In this document: positions 5,598 to 13,524 of the stretch, one piece after another
How positions within the stretch are numbered: the first letter of the stretch is position 1
Layout: each line of letters starts with the position of its first letter
Source of the DNA: a virus
Virus record (IMG/VR): IMGVR_UViG_3300028418_000038
Span: 1 to 20,124 of that record
DNA length: 20,124 nucleotides
Strand: one strand, 5' to 3'
Made by a program: the position numbers and the translations under genes
Notes under the pieces: generated by a model
Databases searched by the model: none
The model's input: the letters and a program-made list of their open reading frames with translations, nothing else
What the model was told of the DNA's origin: nothing

Positions 5598-6011
5598 ATG
5601 AGCTTAAAAACTAACAGGTACGGAGCTAGCCAAAGAAATGGGTTTACTCCTGGTGGAAAGACAAATAGATCAATGACTAATTTAGGTACTAAGACTATTA
5701 ATAAAGCAGCTAACTCTAACAAGAAGCCACAACACACTGATTCAGGACAAAATTATAGAGATGCAAACAATAGTAAGGTTTCAGGACTTCAAGTTGATGA
5801 AGGTAGAACATCTCCTGTTGTAAGAAAATCTCCTGAAAGACCTCACGTTGTAGCTAAGCCTGGTGCTCTTAAAAATCAAGGCGGAATAACTGAAAAGCTT
5901 TATTTAGATGGTAAGTCTAAAACCCCTGCCCCTAAGACTAAGAGCAAGGGAAATTACCGAGCTAAATCAGAATTGATAAATGTCCAGTTAAATCCGGTTT
6001 TAAATAAATAA
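5598..6011 (+). CDS. Hypothetical basic Asn/Lys-rich protein with N-terminal GAS motif (137 aa)
   Basis: This 137-residue protein is basic and appears largely disordered (many Asn, Ser, Lys, Pro and Gly). GAS occurs at residues 9-11, close to the N-terminus (MSLKTNRYGASQRN), as in three other genes here. A segment around residues 70-95 is rich in Val, Pro and Arg (RTSPVVRKSPERPHVV). No family is recognised. It lies one base after the previous gene and three bases before the large fibre gene, so all three are likely one transcript and the product is likely structural. Confidence 0.55.
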   Translation: MSLKTNRYGASQRNGFTPGGKTNRSMTNLGTKTINKAANSNKKPQHTDSGQNYRDANNSKVSGLQVDEGRTSPVVRKSPERPHVVAKPGALKNQGGITEKLYLDGKSKTPAPKTKSKGNYRAKSELINVQLNPVLNK

Positions 6012-6014
6012 ATT

Positions 6015-8960
6015 ATGGCTGTACTATACTCTTACCCTATAAAATCAACACCCGCGAATAGAAATGATTTAGTTATAATATCAGATTCAAGAGATGGTAA
6101 CAAAACTAAGCAAATAGCTGTAGCTAATCTACCAGGTAGTGCTAGTTTTACTGGTATTGGTGGGAGTGGTACAGTTGGTTATATTCCAAAGTTTAGTACA
6201 AGTACTGAAGTAGTAGATAGCACAATATATGAACAAGGTTCTAATATAGGTATTGGAACTACTAGTCCTGGTTTTAAGTTAGATGTAGCGGGTAATGCTA
6301 GGGCAAGTTATTTTGCTTTAAGATCAAACGAATCTTTACCAGCAGAAGCGTCATTTATCTATAGACCAGAAACAGGCGTTATTGGCTTTGGCACAGCATC
6401 AACAGAAAGGATGCGTATTACTTCTGGAGGTTTAGTAGGTATTGGGACAGTTACTCCTAGTGAAAAATTAGAAGTTGCTGGTAAAATAAAAGTAACTGGC
6501 ACTAATGATTTCATAACAACTGTTAGAAACTCAGCAGGACAGGCTAACTATATTAAATTCTACAACACCGCTACTTCGGCAAATGAAGCTTATATAGGTT
6601 TTACTAGTAATAATAAAGATTTAAAGTTTCAAAACCTAGACACAATTGGTACAATTTCTTTACGTACTGGTAGCGCCGTAGCTTTGAGAGTAACAGAGGC
6701 TGGTAGAGTAGGTATTGGAACTACTGTCCCTACTGATAAGTTAACCGTAGCTGGTAATATAAAAACAACAGCAGGATTTATTAGCACTGTAAGTTCTGGT
6801 TATTCTACCTTGGAACTAGGTGGACCTACTGGTGCTTATATAGATTTAAAAAGCCCATCTACAGATGATTATGATTTAAGAATTATAAGCGGTGGCTCAG
6901 GTGGATCGTTTTGGACTGGTGGGTTTGGACACTTGATGACTTTAAGTGATACAGGTAACGTGGGAATTAGCGTTACTAGCCCTGCGGCTAAGTTAGATAT
7001 AACAGATACAGTTAACCAAACTTCAATACGTGTTACAAATAATGAATACAATAATTATTTAATACAAAAAAGACGTACTGATGATACCCAAAAGCTAGGT
7101 ATTAAAGAATTTGGAAGCAATGGTGGATTAGCTTTAGTTACCGGAGGTACTGAAAGATTAAACGTGAATAATTTAGGCAATGTAGGTATCGGAACTACTG
7201 ATCCACAAACACTCTTACATGTTCAAAACGGTAAAATAAGAGTTAATGGAGGTGGAGCAAATCAAATACAGTTGCACAGAAATCCATCAACACAGTCTAA
7301 TTATATTGAGTATTATGATACAGCAACCACTTCACAAGAAGCTTTTGTTGGTTACACTAGTAATAATAAAGATTTTAAAATTTACAATAGCGGGGCTTCT
7401 GGTACTATTTCTTTTTTAACTAGTAGTGGTACAGCTATGAATATAACTAACTCACGTAAAATAGGTATTGGCACAGCTATTCCAGACTCTATACTAACGG
7501 TAAAAGCAGATACTGCTAATGTTGGTATACCTGTTATAAAAGCTTCTGTTAATGGATTTGCTAACGGTTACACTCTTATAGGAGATAATTATACTACAGG
7601 TGGAAGTCAATTTAATCTTGGAGTTTCTTATAGCGGGTCAAATGGTGTTCTTTCAAGAGGTGTAAAAGTTAGTAGCACAGCTGCTGATGTTTTTTTATCA
7701 TCTCAAGATCAATATTCCCTGTATTCTCAAGCTTTTGTATTGCAGAATGATGGTTCTTTTAGATTTCTTAATACCTCAACAAGTGCTAATACCCCTGTTG
7801 ATACAGCTGTTAGCTTAAGTGAAAGAATGCGTATAACTAGAGATGGTAAAGTAGGTGTTGGAACTACTGCTCCAACCGCTAGATTACATATTCAAGATAC
7901 GTCAGGGTCCACTTCTGAATTTAAAATGTCAGCAGCAAGTAACGTTGCAAATTATGCTTACTTGAAAATGACAGATAACACTGTTAACACTGCTAAACTA
8001 ACGCTTGGTACTACTTATGGGTATAGTACAGATAAGGATGCAATAACCATGGTTAATGGTAATGTAGGTATTGGAACTACTAATCCTTCTGCATCCGGTC
8101 TTGAGGTAGCTAATGGTTCTAGCATTTCTGGTGGACAAACACAAATATATATTACTGGTAGTACAAACGGTAGATCAGTATTAGGTTTAGGAGATGGTGC
8201 TAATAAGCTTGTTCAGCATATTATGACAGACCACACTCAAAACATGATGAGTTTTCATACTCAAGCTTCTACAGTTGCTAATAATGAGAGAATGCGTATA
8301 ACTAGTAGTGGTAATGTTGGTATTGGAACCACTAGTCCAACTAATAAACTTACTGTAGGTACTATTGGTAGTGAAACTAGCATAGCATGTGCTTCTACTG
8401 GTTTTGATAGTCTTAAATTAGGAAGTTTAACATTTCCAATTGCCGCTGGATGGTATAGAGTGGCGCAATGGACAGTTGCAGGCGCTAGAGGCGGTGCTCG
8501 TGTAGACGTGTGCCTGACAGGAGGTGCCTTCGCACCAGTTACATACTCTATTGATTATTTTAAATCTTACACTCAAACAGGAACAGAGCACACTTTAAAA
8601 CTAGAACAATATGGTGGGGGAGCTTTTATAAATAAAGCTAGAATTGCGTTTGATGGTGCTAGTACTTTTGTTGAAGTTTATAAAATAGATACTACAACGC
8701 AAGGCACGATGCAGACTCAAATTCACTTTAACAGACTTATTGGTGAAAGTGGAGGTTCTCTTCCTTTACTTGGAACTGCGGCTTCAGGTAGTGGTTCAAC
8801 ACTTTTAAAAGAAGTATCTTTTATTCCAAAAGGAACTTCTGTAGAAACTCTAAGAGTAGAAGGTGGGAATTTAAATTTAAAAAACTTACCTACTTCTGCT
8901 ACTGGTTTATCAGCTGGAGATATTTGGAACAACTCAGGCGTTTTAAATATAATTTCATAA
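6015..8960 (+). CDS. Large tail fibre / tailspike with nine GIGTT-type repeats (981 aa)
   Basis: This is the longest gene in the window. Residues 1-25 share an anchor module with the 2470 product, and GIGGSGTVG at 47-55 is shared with the 2807 fibre. Nine motifs of the form G-x-V-G-I-G-T-T-x-P follow, starting near residues 79, 142, 233, 317, 391, 484, 614, 685 and 769. Three are preceded by ERMRIT. Two copies of a 90-residue module also found in the 4367 gene lie at 150-239 and 399-490. The C-terminal region (about 780-981) is different, with a jelly-roll-like segment (FPIAAGWYRVAQW) and an end reading GDIWNNSGVLNIIS; it is the probable receptor-binding part. Such GIGTT proteins are known from phage and bacterial adhesins and are presumably trimeric beta fibres. 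Confidence 0.8.
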   Translation: MAVLYSYPIKSTPANRNDLVIISDSRDGNKTKQIAVANLPGSASFTGIGGSGTVGYIPKFSTSTEVVDSTIYEQGSNIGIGTTSPGFKLDVAGNARASYFALRSNESLPAEASFIYRPETGVIGFGTASTERMRITSGGLVGIGTVTPSEKLEVAGKIKVTGTNDFITTVRNSAGQANYIKFYNTATSANEAYIGFTSNNKDLKFQNLDTIGTISLRTGSAVALRVTEAGRVGIGTTVPTDKLTVAGNIKTTAGFISTVSSGYSTLELGGPTGAYIDLKSPSTDDYDLRIISGGSGGSFWTGGFGHLMTLSDTGNVGISVTSPAAKLDITDTVNQTSIRVTNNEYNNYLIQKRRTDDTQKLGIKEFGSNGGLALVTGGTERLNVNNLGNVGIGTTDPQTLLHVQNGKIRVNGGGANQIQLHRNPSTQSNYIEYYDTATTSQEAFVGYTSNNKDFKIYNSGASGTISFLTSSGTAMNITNSRKIGIGTAIPDSILTVKADTANVGIPVIKASVNGFANGYTLIGDNYTTGGSQFNLGVSYSGSNGVLSRGVKVSSTAADVFLSSQDQYSLYSQAFVLQNDGSFRFLNTSTSANTPVDTAVSLSERMRITRDGKVGVGTTAPTARLHIQDTSGSTSEFKMSAASNVANYAYLKMTDNTVNTAKLTLGTTYGYSTDKDAITMVNGNVGIGTTNPSASGLEVANGSSISGGQTQIYITGSTNGRSVLGLGDGANKLVQHIMTDHTQNMMSFHTQASTVANNERMRITSSGNVGIGTTSPTNKLTVGTIGSETSIACASTGFDSLKLGSLTFPIAAGWYRVAQWTVAGARGGARVDVCLTGGAFAPVTYSIDYFKSYTQTGTEHTLKLEQYGGGAFINKARIAFDGASTFVEVYKIDTTTQGTMQTQIHFNRLIGESGGSLPLLGTAASGSGSTLLKEVSFIPKGTSVETLRVEGGNLNLKNLPTSATGLSAGDIWNNSGVLNIIS
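6462..6731 (+). repeat. 90-residue fibre module, copy B
   Basis: This encodes residues 150-239 of the large fibre. It is the closest relative of copy A in the 4367 gene, with the same length and no gaps. Confidence 0.7.
7209..7484 (+). repeat. 92-residue fibre module, copy C
   Basis: This encodes residues 399-490 of the large fibre. It keeps the pattern (SNYIEYYD, EAFVGYTSNNKDFK, closing GIGTAIP) but is clearly more diverged from A and B than they are from each other. Confidence 0.6.
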
Positions 8961-8977
8961 AAAAATTAAATAACCGA

Positions 8978-9001
8978 ACTATCGAGTGATAGTATATAAT
9001 A
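8978..9001 (+). promoter_or_regulatory. Inverted repeat overlapping a TATAAT box upstream of 9030
   Basis: ACTATC (8978-8983) and GATAGT (8988-8993) form a perfect 6-bp stem with a four-base loop, directly followed by TATAATA (8995-9001). There is no T-run, so a terminator is unlikely. An operator overlapping a promoter for the 9030 and chaperonin genes is plausible. Confidence 0.4.
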
Positions 9002-9029
9002 ACCAACGTTTAACTTAAAACCAAATACA

Positions 9030-9320
9030 ATGACGTTTTTATATACCCGCACTAACACGTGGTCTAGTGCACCACAACCAACAGAAGATACCATTAAGTA
9101 CTGGAAACATATTTCACAGAAGAAAAACTGGAGAATAGTTCAACTATCTAATGGATTTTTACAAACCGAATATAAATCTATCGACTCAGATGACTGGATC
9201 GATGTTACCAGAAGAGAAACAATAGCTGGAGCAGAACAAGCAATAGATGCTTCTATTGAACATTATTCTAAAAAGCTAGAGTTTAACCAAGGGCCTAAAG
9301 TAGTTAAAACCTTTAAGTAA
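9030..9320 (+). CDS. Conserved-looking hypothetical phage protein (96 aa)
   Basis: The 96-residue product has a compact core (KKNWRIVQLSNGFLQTEYKS, 31-50) followed by DDWIDVTRRETIAGAEQAID and a Lys-rich end (GPKVVKTFK). The alternation of beta-like and helical parts suggests a small folded domain. I recall similar proteins from Bacteroidota phages but know no function for them. It is the first gene after the inverted repeat/TATAAT element and lies 32 bases before groEL, so it probably shares the chaperonin transcript. Confidence 0.6.
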   Translation: MTFLYTRTNTWSSAPQPTEDTIKYWKHISQKKNWRIVQLSNGFLQTEYKSIDSDDWIDVTRRETIAGAEQAIDASIEHYSKKLEFNQGPKVVKTFK

Positions 9321-9352
9321 TATTCAAAACAAATCAAATTAAATCAAATTAA

Positions 9353-10900
9353 ATGCAAGAAATAAAGTTAGTTAAAAATCTGGCTTTTGGCGATACAGCT
9401 AGAAGTCAGATATTAACTGGCGTTGAAAAACTTACTAATGCAGTAGGGTCAACGTTAGGTGCAAGTGGTAAGTGTGTTATATTAGAAGACGCTAATGGCA
9501 TGCCACAAATAACAAAAGATGGAGTAACAGTAGCTAATTCAATCACGTTGCAAGATTCTATAGAAAACATTGGAGCAACACTTATTAAACAAGCAGCTCA
9601 ACGAACAGTGTCAGATGCTGGTGATGGAACAACTACAGCAACTGTTTTAGCAAAAGCAATATTAGATCAAGCACAAGCTCACAATCTACTAGAAGACAGT
9701 AGAATAATGAAAGAAGGTATTGATAGTGCTGTTAAAAAGGTATTAAACTATTTAAATAAAAATAGTAAGAAAGTAACAGGTAGAAAAATAGACCAAGTTG
9801 CTACTATATCAGCTAATAATGATATAGAACTAGGTAAAGTTATAGGAGAAGCTTTTAAGTTAGTAGACGAAACAGGAGTTGTTATGATGGAAACAAATGA
9901 ACAACCTGAGACTGTAGTAGAGTTAATAGAGGGTGTTCAATATGATCAAGCATTAAAGAACAACCATTTTATTACTAATAAAGAAAAAGGTACAGCTGAA
10001 CTAGATAATCCATTAGTTCTTATAGTTGAATCAGTTATACCTAATGTTAGAAAAATACAGTCAGTCCTTGAACATGTTATTAAAAATGGTAAGAGCTTAC
10101 TTATCATTGCTGATGTTGACCCACAAGTGGTTTCCGCGCTGGCCATGAATAAATCTAAAGGCAATATAAAAGTTAACATCATAGATGCACCAGTATACGG
10201 AATCAGCAAAAAAGATGTATTATCAGATCTATGTGCTGTGACTGGTGCTACACTTATTAATGAAGACTTAGGAGATGATATGGATATTATACAACCTGAA
10301 CATTTAGGATCATGTATTAAATCTATAACAAACCACGAAGATACAATATTAAAAGTTGATTTAACAGAAAATAAAGAAGTTAAAGAAACTATTGCTTTAT
10401 TAGATAAGAATATAAAAGAAACTAAAAACCCTAATATTATAGTTAGACTAGAAAGAAGACTAGCTAAACTAAAAGCTAAAGTAGCTACGGTTAAAGTTGG
10501 GGCAAACTCAGAAATAGAATTAAAAGAGAAGAGAGATAGAGTAGAAGATGCTATTTGTGCTACAAAAGCTGCGATTAAGGAAGGTATAGTACCAGGCGGT
10601 GGTATAGCTTTATTAAATGCTGCACAACATTTAGAACCTAAGTCAATGGGCGAAGAAGTACTTTATTGTGCTATCAAAGAGCCTTTTAAATTGATACTAA
10701 AAAATGCTGGTGTAGAAAATTATGAAACTCCAGAAGTAAAAGGTTTAGGATTAAATGTGGTTACAGGAAAAACGGTTGATATGGTAAAAGCCGGAATTAT
10801 AGATCCTTTACTAGTTACTAAGAGTGCATTACTTAACGCAGCTTCAGTAGCTACTACTATATTATCAACTGATTGTGTAATTAATAACATAAGAGCATGA
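9353..10900 (+). CDS. groEL: Phage-encoded chaperonin GroEL (515 aa)
   Basis: This is a type I chaperonin, an ATP-driven folding chamber in the cytoplasm. The equatorial domain shows the ATP site: KDGV with D56, GDGTTTATVLA with D91, and RVEDA with D399 (equivalent to the catalytic Asp398 of E. coli). The apical domain (about 185-370) includes IPNVRKIQSVLEHVIKNGKSLLIIAD. It has 515 residues against about 548 in E. coli; the Gly-Gly-Met tail is absent and the protein ends in NNIRA. LGPKGR of host GroELs is LGASGK here. The apical stretch that in E. coli reads DRGYLSPYF is DQALKNNHF, so several known substrate-binding residues differ. It probably folds a phage protein such as the capsid or a fibre. 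It overlaps groES by four bases (ATGA), with groEL first, the reverse of bacteria. Confidence 0.95.
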   Translation: MQEIKLVKNLAFGDTARSQILTGVEKLTNAVGSTLGASGKCVILEDANGMPQITKDGVTVANSITLQDSIENIGATLIKQAAQRTVSDAGDGTTTATVLAKAILDQAQAHNLLEDSRIMKEGIDSAVKKVLNYLNKNSKKVTGRKIDQVATISANNDIELGKVIGEAFKLVDETGVVMMETNEQPETVVELIEGVQYDQALKNNHFITNKEKGTAELDNPLVLIVESVIPNVRKIQSVLEHVIKNGKSLLIIADVDPQVVSALAMNKSKGNIKVNIIDAPVYGISKKDVLSDLCAVTGATLINEDLGDDMDIIQPEHLGSCIKSITNHEDTILKVDLTENKEVKETIALLDKNIKETKNPNIIVRLERRLAKLKAKVATVKVGANSEIELKEKRDRVEDAICATKAAIKEGIVPGGGIALLNAAQHLEPKSMGEEVLYCAIKEPFKLILKNAGVENYETPEVKGLGLNVVTGKTVDMVKAGIIDPLLVTKSALLNAASVATTILSTDCVINNIRA

Positions 10901-11157
10901 AAGCAGTAGGTAAGTTTATAGTAATTGAACCAATCAAAGAAGTTGATGTTCAAACAAAAGGTGGATTAATTCTAGCTGAAAAGCAAAGAGAAGATGTTAG
11001 GTATAGAAGAGCTAAGGTTATAGAACCTGGCTCTGAAGTATCTGTATTAAAAAAAGGTGATGAAATTTATTATGATAAATCATCTGGATTTAATATTGAA
11101 ATAAACAAAGAAGAGTATAAAGTTATTAAAGAGTTTGATGTAGTTATTATACTATGA
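10897..11157 (+). CDS. groES: Phage co-chaperonin GroES (86 aa)
   Basis: The 86-residue product has the GroES layout: FIVIEP at 7-12, a mobile loop TKGGLILAEK (20-29) in which LIL takes the place of the IVL that docks on GroEL, then KKGDEIYYD (52-60) and a closing strand EYKVIKEFDVVI. It is shorter than E. coli GroES (97 residues), mainly because the roof hairpin is reduced, as in T4-type co-chaperonins that enlarge the folding chamber. That consequence is inferred. Its ATG overlaps the groEL stop and its stop overlaps the next start (ATGA both times), so the three genes are translationally coupled. Confidence 0.85.
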   Translation: MKAVGKFIVIEPIKEVDVQTKGGLILAEKQREDVRYRRAKVIEPGSEVSVLKKGDEIYYDKSSGFNIEINKEEYKVIKEFDVVIIL

Positions 11158-11588
11158 GAAAGTTAACTTCTAGTGATTTAAAAGAACTAGGTTTGCTTAA
11201 ACATTATAGAATAATTAGAAAATGGGCTTGTAAAATTAATGACTTGACAGATGCAGATTTAGAACTATTGATATATCTTGATGCTATAGATATGTTTACT
11301 AAAGATGATTTTATAAAAGGTACGTACTCATTCAGCTGGGACAATAGGCGCTGGAACAGATTATTGAAACAAGGGTGGATTATAGTGTGGAGAAAAAGAA
11401 ACCACACAACTCAAAAATATCACATATATAAAGTTTCCTTTAAGTGCAAACAGCTGATAAGTCGCATGTACCGTATTATGCTAGGCGAAGAAGATATGCC
11501 TACAACTAAATTAGAAAAAAGTAATAGATATAGTTATAAAGTAATTACTAAATCAATAAATTACGTTAACAAAGACAAAACAAGATAA
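11154..11588 (+). CDS. Winged-helix-like protein, possible DNA-binding (144 aa)
   Basis: This is a basic 144-residue protein with the order helix (NDLTDADLELLIYLDAID), recognition-helix-like stretch (FSWDNRRWNRLLKQGWI), a beta wing (VWRKRNHTTQKYHIYKV), then a long helix (FKCKQLISRMYRIMLGEEDMP). That resembles a MarR-type winged helix. I recall close relatives in flavobacterial phages without an assigned function. Coupled by ATGA to groES, it might regulate this transcript or serve as a structural or packaging factor; DNA binding is an inference from the fold pattern only. Confidence 0.5.
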   Translation: MRKLTSSDLKELGLLKHYRIIRKWACKINDLTDADLELLIYLDAIDMFTKDDFIKGTYSFSWDNRRWNRLLKQGWIIVWRKRNHTTQKYHIYKVSFKCKQLISRMYRIMLGEEDMPTTKLEKSNRYSYKVITKSINYVNKDKTR

Positions 11589-11589
11589 T

Positions 11590-12693
11590 ATGCCTTATAA
11601 ACAACCAAAAAACACTCCTTTACATAATGACGGCGCATCTGCTGTAGGCGCGGTATTAGGAATAGGTAAACTAGCTCTTATGGGGGTTAAAGCACTTAAA
11701 GTTGCTAAAGCAGCTAAAGTAGCAGCAACAGCGGCAAAGGCAGCTAAAGCAGGTAAGGCAGCAGCTACAGCAGCAAAGGCAGCTAAAGCAGCTAAAGCAG
11801 GTAAAGCAGCTATGACAGCGGGTAAATTCGCTAAAGGAACCAAAGCAGCAAGTACTACAGCGAAAGCTACTAAAACAGCTGCAACAACAGCTAAGGCAAC
11901 TACAAAAGGTGCTGTTAAGCTAACTCAAAATACAATGCCTCAGATTCAGAAACTTGGTCAAGCTGGTCAAAAAAGTGTTGCTAAAGCTCAAAAATTAGCA
12001 AAATTCTCTTCTAAACATCAGAAGCTAGGTAAAGCTATAGAAAAAACTAAATCACTTGCTGGAAAAACTAAAGGAAGAGCAGAGGCAGTACAAGGAAAAA
12101 TAGATAAAGGCTTTGATAAGGCAGCTGAAATTACAGGTCAAGACGCGGGTGATTTAAAAGCTAAAGCTGGTGAAATAGGTATGAATAAAGTTAACGAAGT
12201 AGAAGCAGCAATAAAATCAAAAAATGATAGTTCTCTTTCAGCTGAAGACTTTAATAAACCACTAGGCTTAACACAGAGTGAAACAGAACCTCTAGATCCA
12301 AGATACGAAGCAAAAGACCAACCAAGTTCTTATAGTAATCCTTCTGGAGCCTCAATGAAAAGCAATATGCCTAAAGGCTATAAATCTAGTTCTGCTAGCA
12401 ATTTTAAAACTCCAAAAACTGATTATCAAAGATTTTTTCAAAACTTAGCTAACAACAGTGTAAATGCCAATATAGGTGGTGTTAAAGTTAATGTAGGTCA
12501 TTTAGGTTTAATAGCTGGTCATTTAGTTGGCAAAGGCGTTGATGCTGTTAAAACAAAGAAAAGATTAAACGGTATTAAAAAACAAAATAAAATTAAAAAC
12601 GAATCAGCGGCTAGAGCTGAACAGGAGAAAAAGAATAAAAGCATCATGCAACAATTGGATGATGAAAACAAAATGGAAAATTTAAAAGGATAA
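11590..12693 (+). CDS. Lys/Ala-rich protein with histone H1-like repeats and GAS motifs (367 aa)
   Basis: Near the N-terminus lies DGAS (14-17). Residues 35-110 consist almost only of Ala, Lys, Gly and Thr in AAKAAKAGK-type repeats, as in histone H1 tails and Hc1-like DNA-condensing proteins, then a Gln/Lys-rich helical stretch. GASMK occurs at 253-257. The C-terminal part (about 280-367) contains a more ordered segment, DYQRFFQNLANNSVNANIGG, and a Lys-rich end. It could be a DNA-condensing or internal virion protein. The repeat also resembles an amphipathic helix, so a membrane-active ejection protein is another option. It lies one base after the preceding gene. Confidence 0.6.
   Translation: MPYKQPKNTPLHNDGASAVGAVLGIGKLALMGVKALKVAKAAKVAATAAKAAKAGKAAATAAKAAKAAKAGKAAMTAGKFAKGTKAASTTAKATKTAATTAKATTKGAVKLTQNTMPQIQKLGQAGQKSVAKAQKLAKFSSKHQKLGKAIEKTKSLAGKTKGRAEAVQGKIDKGFDKAAEITGQDAGDLKAKAGEIGMNKVNEVEAAIKSKNDSSLSAEDFNKPLGLTQSETEPLDPRYEAKDQPSSYSNPSGASMKSNMPKGYKSSSASNFKTPKTDYQRFFQNLANNSVNANIGGVKVNVGHLGLIAGHLVGKGVDAVKTKKRLNGIKKQNKIKNESAARAEQEKKNKSIMQQLDDENKMENLKG
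11728..11811 (+). repeat. Tandem repeat encoding TAAKAAKAGKAA-type units
   Basis: Two adjacent units (11728-11766 and 11767-11811) encode residues 47-59 and 60-74, both starting TAAKAAKA and ending GKAA. The second has one extra AAK. The third-position differences (gcggca against gcagca) show the duplication is not recent. Confidence 0.6.
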
Positions 12694-12696
12694 ATT

Positions 12697-12849
12697 ATGC
12701 AAAAACCAGCAGGAAAAGTATTAAACACCGGTAAGCCCGTTGTTGGTACAAGAGTAATGAGATCAAACAACTCTACGATAATGCCTACTCTTAGGAAAAT
12801 AGATAACGTGCCTTACAAAGGTAACGCTGTTCTTAACGCTCAGAAATGA
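12697..12849 (+). CDS. Hypothetical small basic protein (50 aa)
   Basis: An ATG at 12697, three bases after the previous stop and in the local TAA-ATT-ATG pattern, opens 50 codons. The product is basic and has no predicted membrane span; it carries VVGTRVMRSNNSTIMPTLRK near residues 15-34 and ends NAVLNAQK. No family is recognised. It overlaps the next gene by four bases (ATGA), which supports its being translated. Confidence 0.5.
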   Translation: MQKPAGKVLNTGKPVVGTRVMRSNNSTIMPTLRKIDNVPYKGNAVLNAQK

Positions 12850-13010
12850 TAGCAGGTGAAGATTTGAAGCTGTATTTGTTAAATGCGTCTTCATTTACTC
12901 TAGCTAGCTTAAACTGGATAGAACCGGCATTAGAAATACTTTTGTTATCTTTAACAATTGGTTATACCGTGCATAAGTGGTATTTAATAAATAAAAAAAA
13001 TAAATTATGA
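12846..13010 (+). CDS. Small single-span membrane protein, possible holin-like (54 aa)
   Basis: The 54-residue product has an N-terminal amphipathic part (MIAGEDLKLYLLNASSFTL), a hydrophobic span at about 28-45 (ALEILLLSLTIGYTVHKW) and a short basic C-terminus (INKKNKL). It is linked to both neighbours by ATGA overlaps (12846 and 13007). A holin accessory, pinholin or ejection-related membrane peptide would fit. A two-span holin is present at 17348, so this gene need not be the holin. I recall similar short proteins from flavobacterial phages. Confidence 0.55.
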   Translation: MIAGEDLKLYLLNASSFTLASLNWIEPALEILLLSLTIGYTVHKWYLINKKNKL

Positions 13011-13522
13011 AAAAAGAAAACGGCGCTAGTTTTAATTTTTTTAACGATGTTAAAGATAGGATGAGTCAATCTATAGAAAACACTCAAAACCAAGCTTTAA
13101 CTGATGTGTTTGGGCAAGACGCGGCTAATCTAATGATTGAGAAACGTGGGGTTAATAATCAGTTTAATAAATTTAACACTGCTGCAAAAGAAAACACAAA
13201 TCCTTTTGGTAACTTAGCAGCTATTGAAGCTGATAATAAACAGAAGGAAATGAATAAACTTACTGGTCAAATTAATCAAAGTGTTGCAATAAATAATGCA
13301 CAAAACACAGCTACAGACTTAACTAATAATGTCATGGATCAAGCTAATCGAGCTAATCCTTTTAAACCTAACGATGACAATGATCCATATTCAACTCAAG
13401 GCGCTCCAATGAGTAACGGAACTGGATCTGGTAGACCAAATTTTGATGAAGGAGCAACAATGAGTATTAAAAAAGTAAACGAAGGAGCTCCAATGAGCAA
13501 CGTTCTATTTAAAAACAAATAA
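13007..13522 (+). CDS. Asn/Gln-rich protein with four GA(S/P/T) motifs (171 aa)
   Basis: This 171-residue protein is helical and polar (Asn-, Gln-, Ala- and Lys-rich) and lacks a recognised domain. GAS sits at 6-8, immediately after MKKEN, and three further copies with Met crowd the C-terminus: GAPM at 132-135, GATM at 149-152 and GAPM at 160-163, shortly before the end at NVLFKNK. The paired N- and C-terminal placement is what one would expect if both ends were trimmed or used as a tag, but this is inference. It overlaps the small membrane protein gene by four bases. Confidence 0.55.
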   Translation: MKKENGASFNFFNDVKDRMSQSIENTQNQALTDVFGQDAANLMIEKRGVNNQFNKFNTAAKENTNPFGNLAAIEADNKQKEMNKLTGQINQSVAINNAQNTATDLTNNVMDQANRANPFKPNDDNDPYSTQGAPMSNGTGSGRPNFDEGATMSIKKVNEGAPMSNVLFKNK

Positions 13523-13524
13523 TT

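Noticed and set aside
6015-8960. Diversity-generating retroelement acting on the fibre gene
   Set aside because: No reverse transcriptase is encoded in the window and I see no template/variable repeat pair differing at A positions. The repeats are protein-level modules.
9353-10900. GAS in GroEL (LGASGK) and in the large fibre (FDGAST) as members of the GAS motif family
   Set aside because: Both lie inside folded domains in conserved structural context and lack the flanking charged, disordered sequence of the other copies, so they are probably chance matches.
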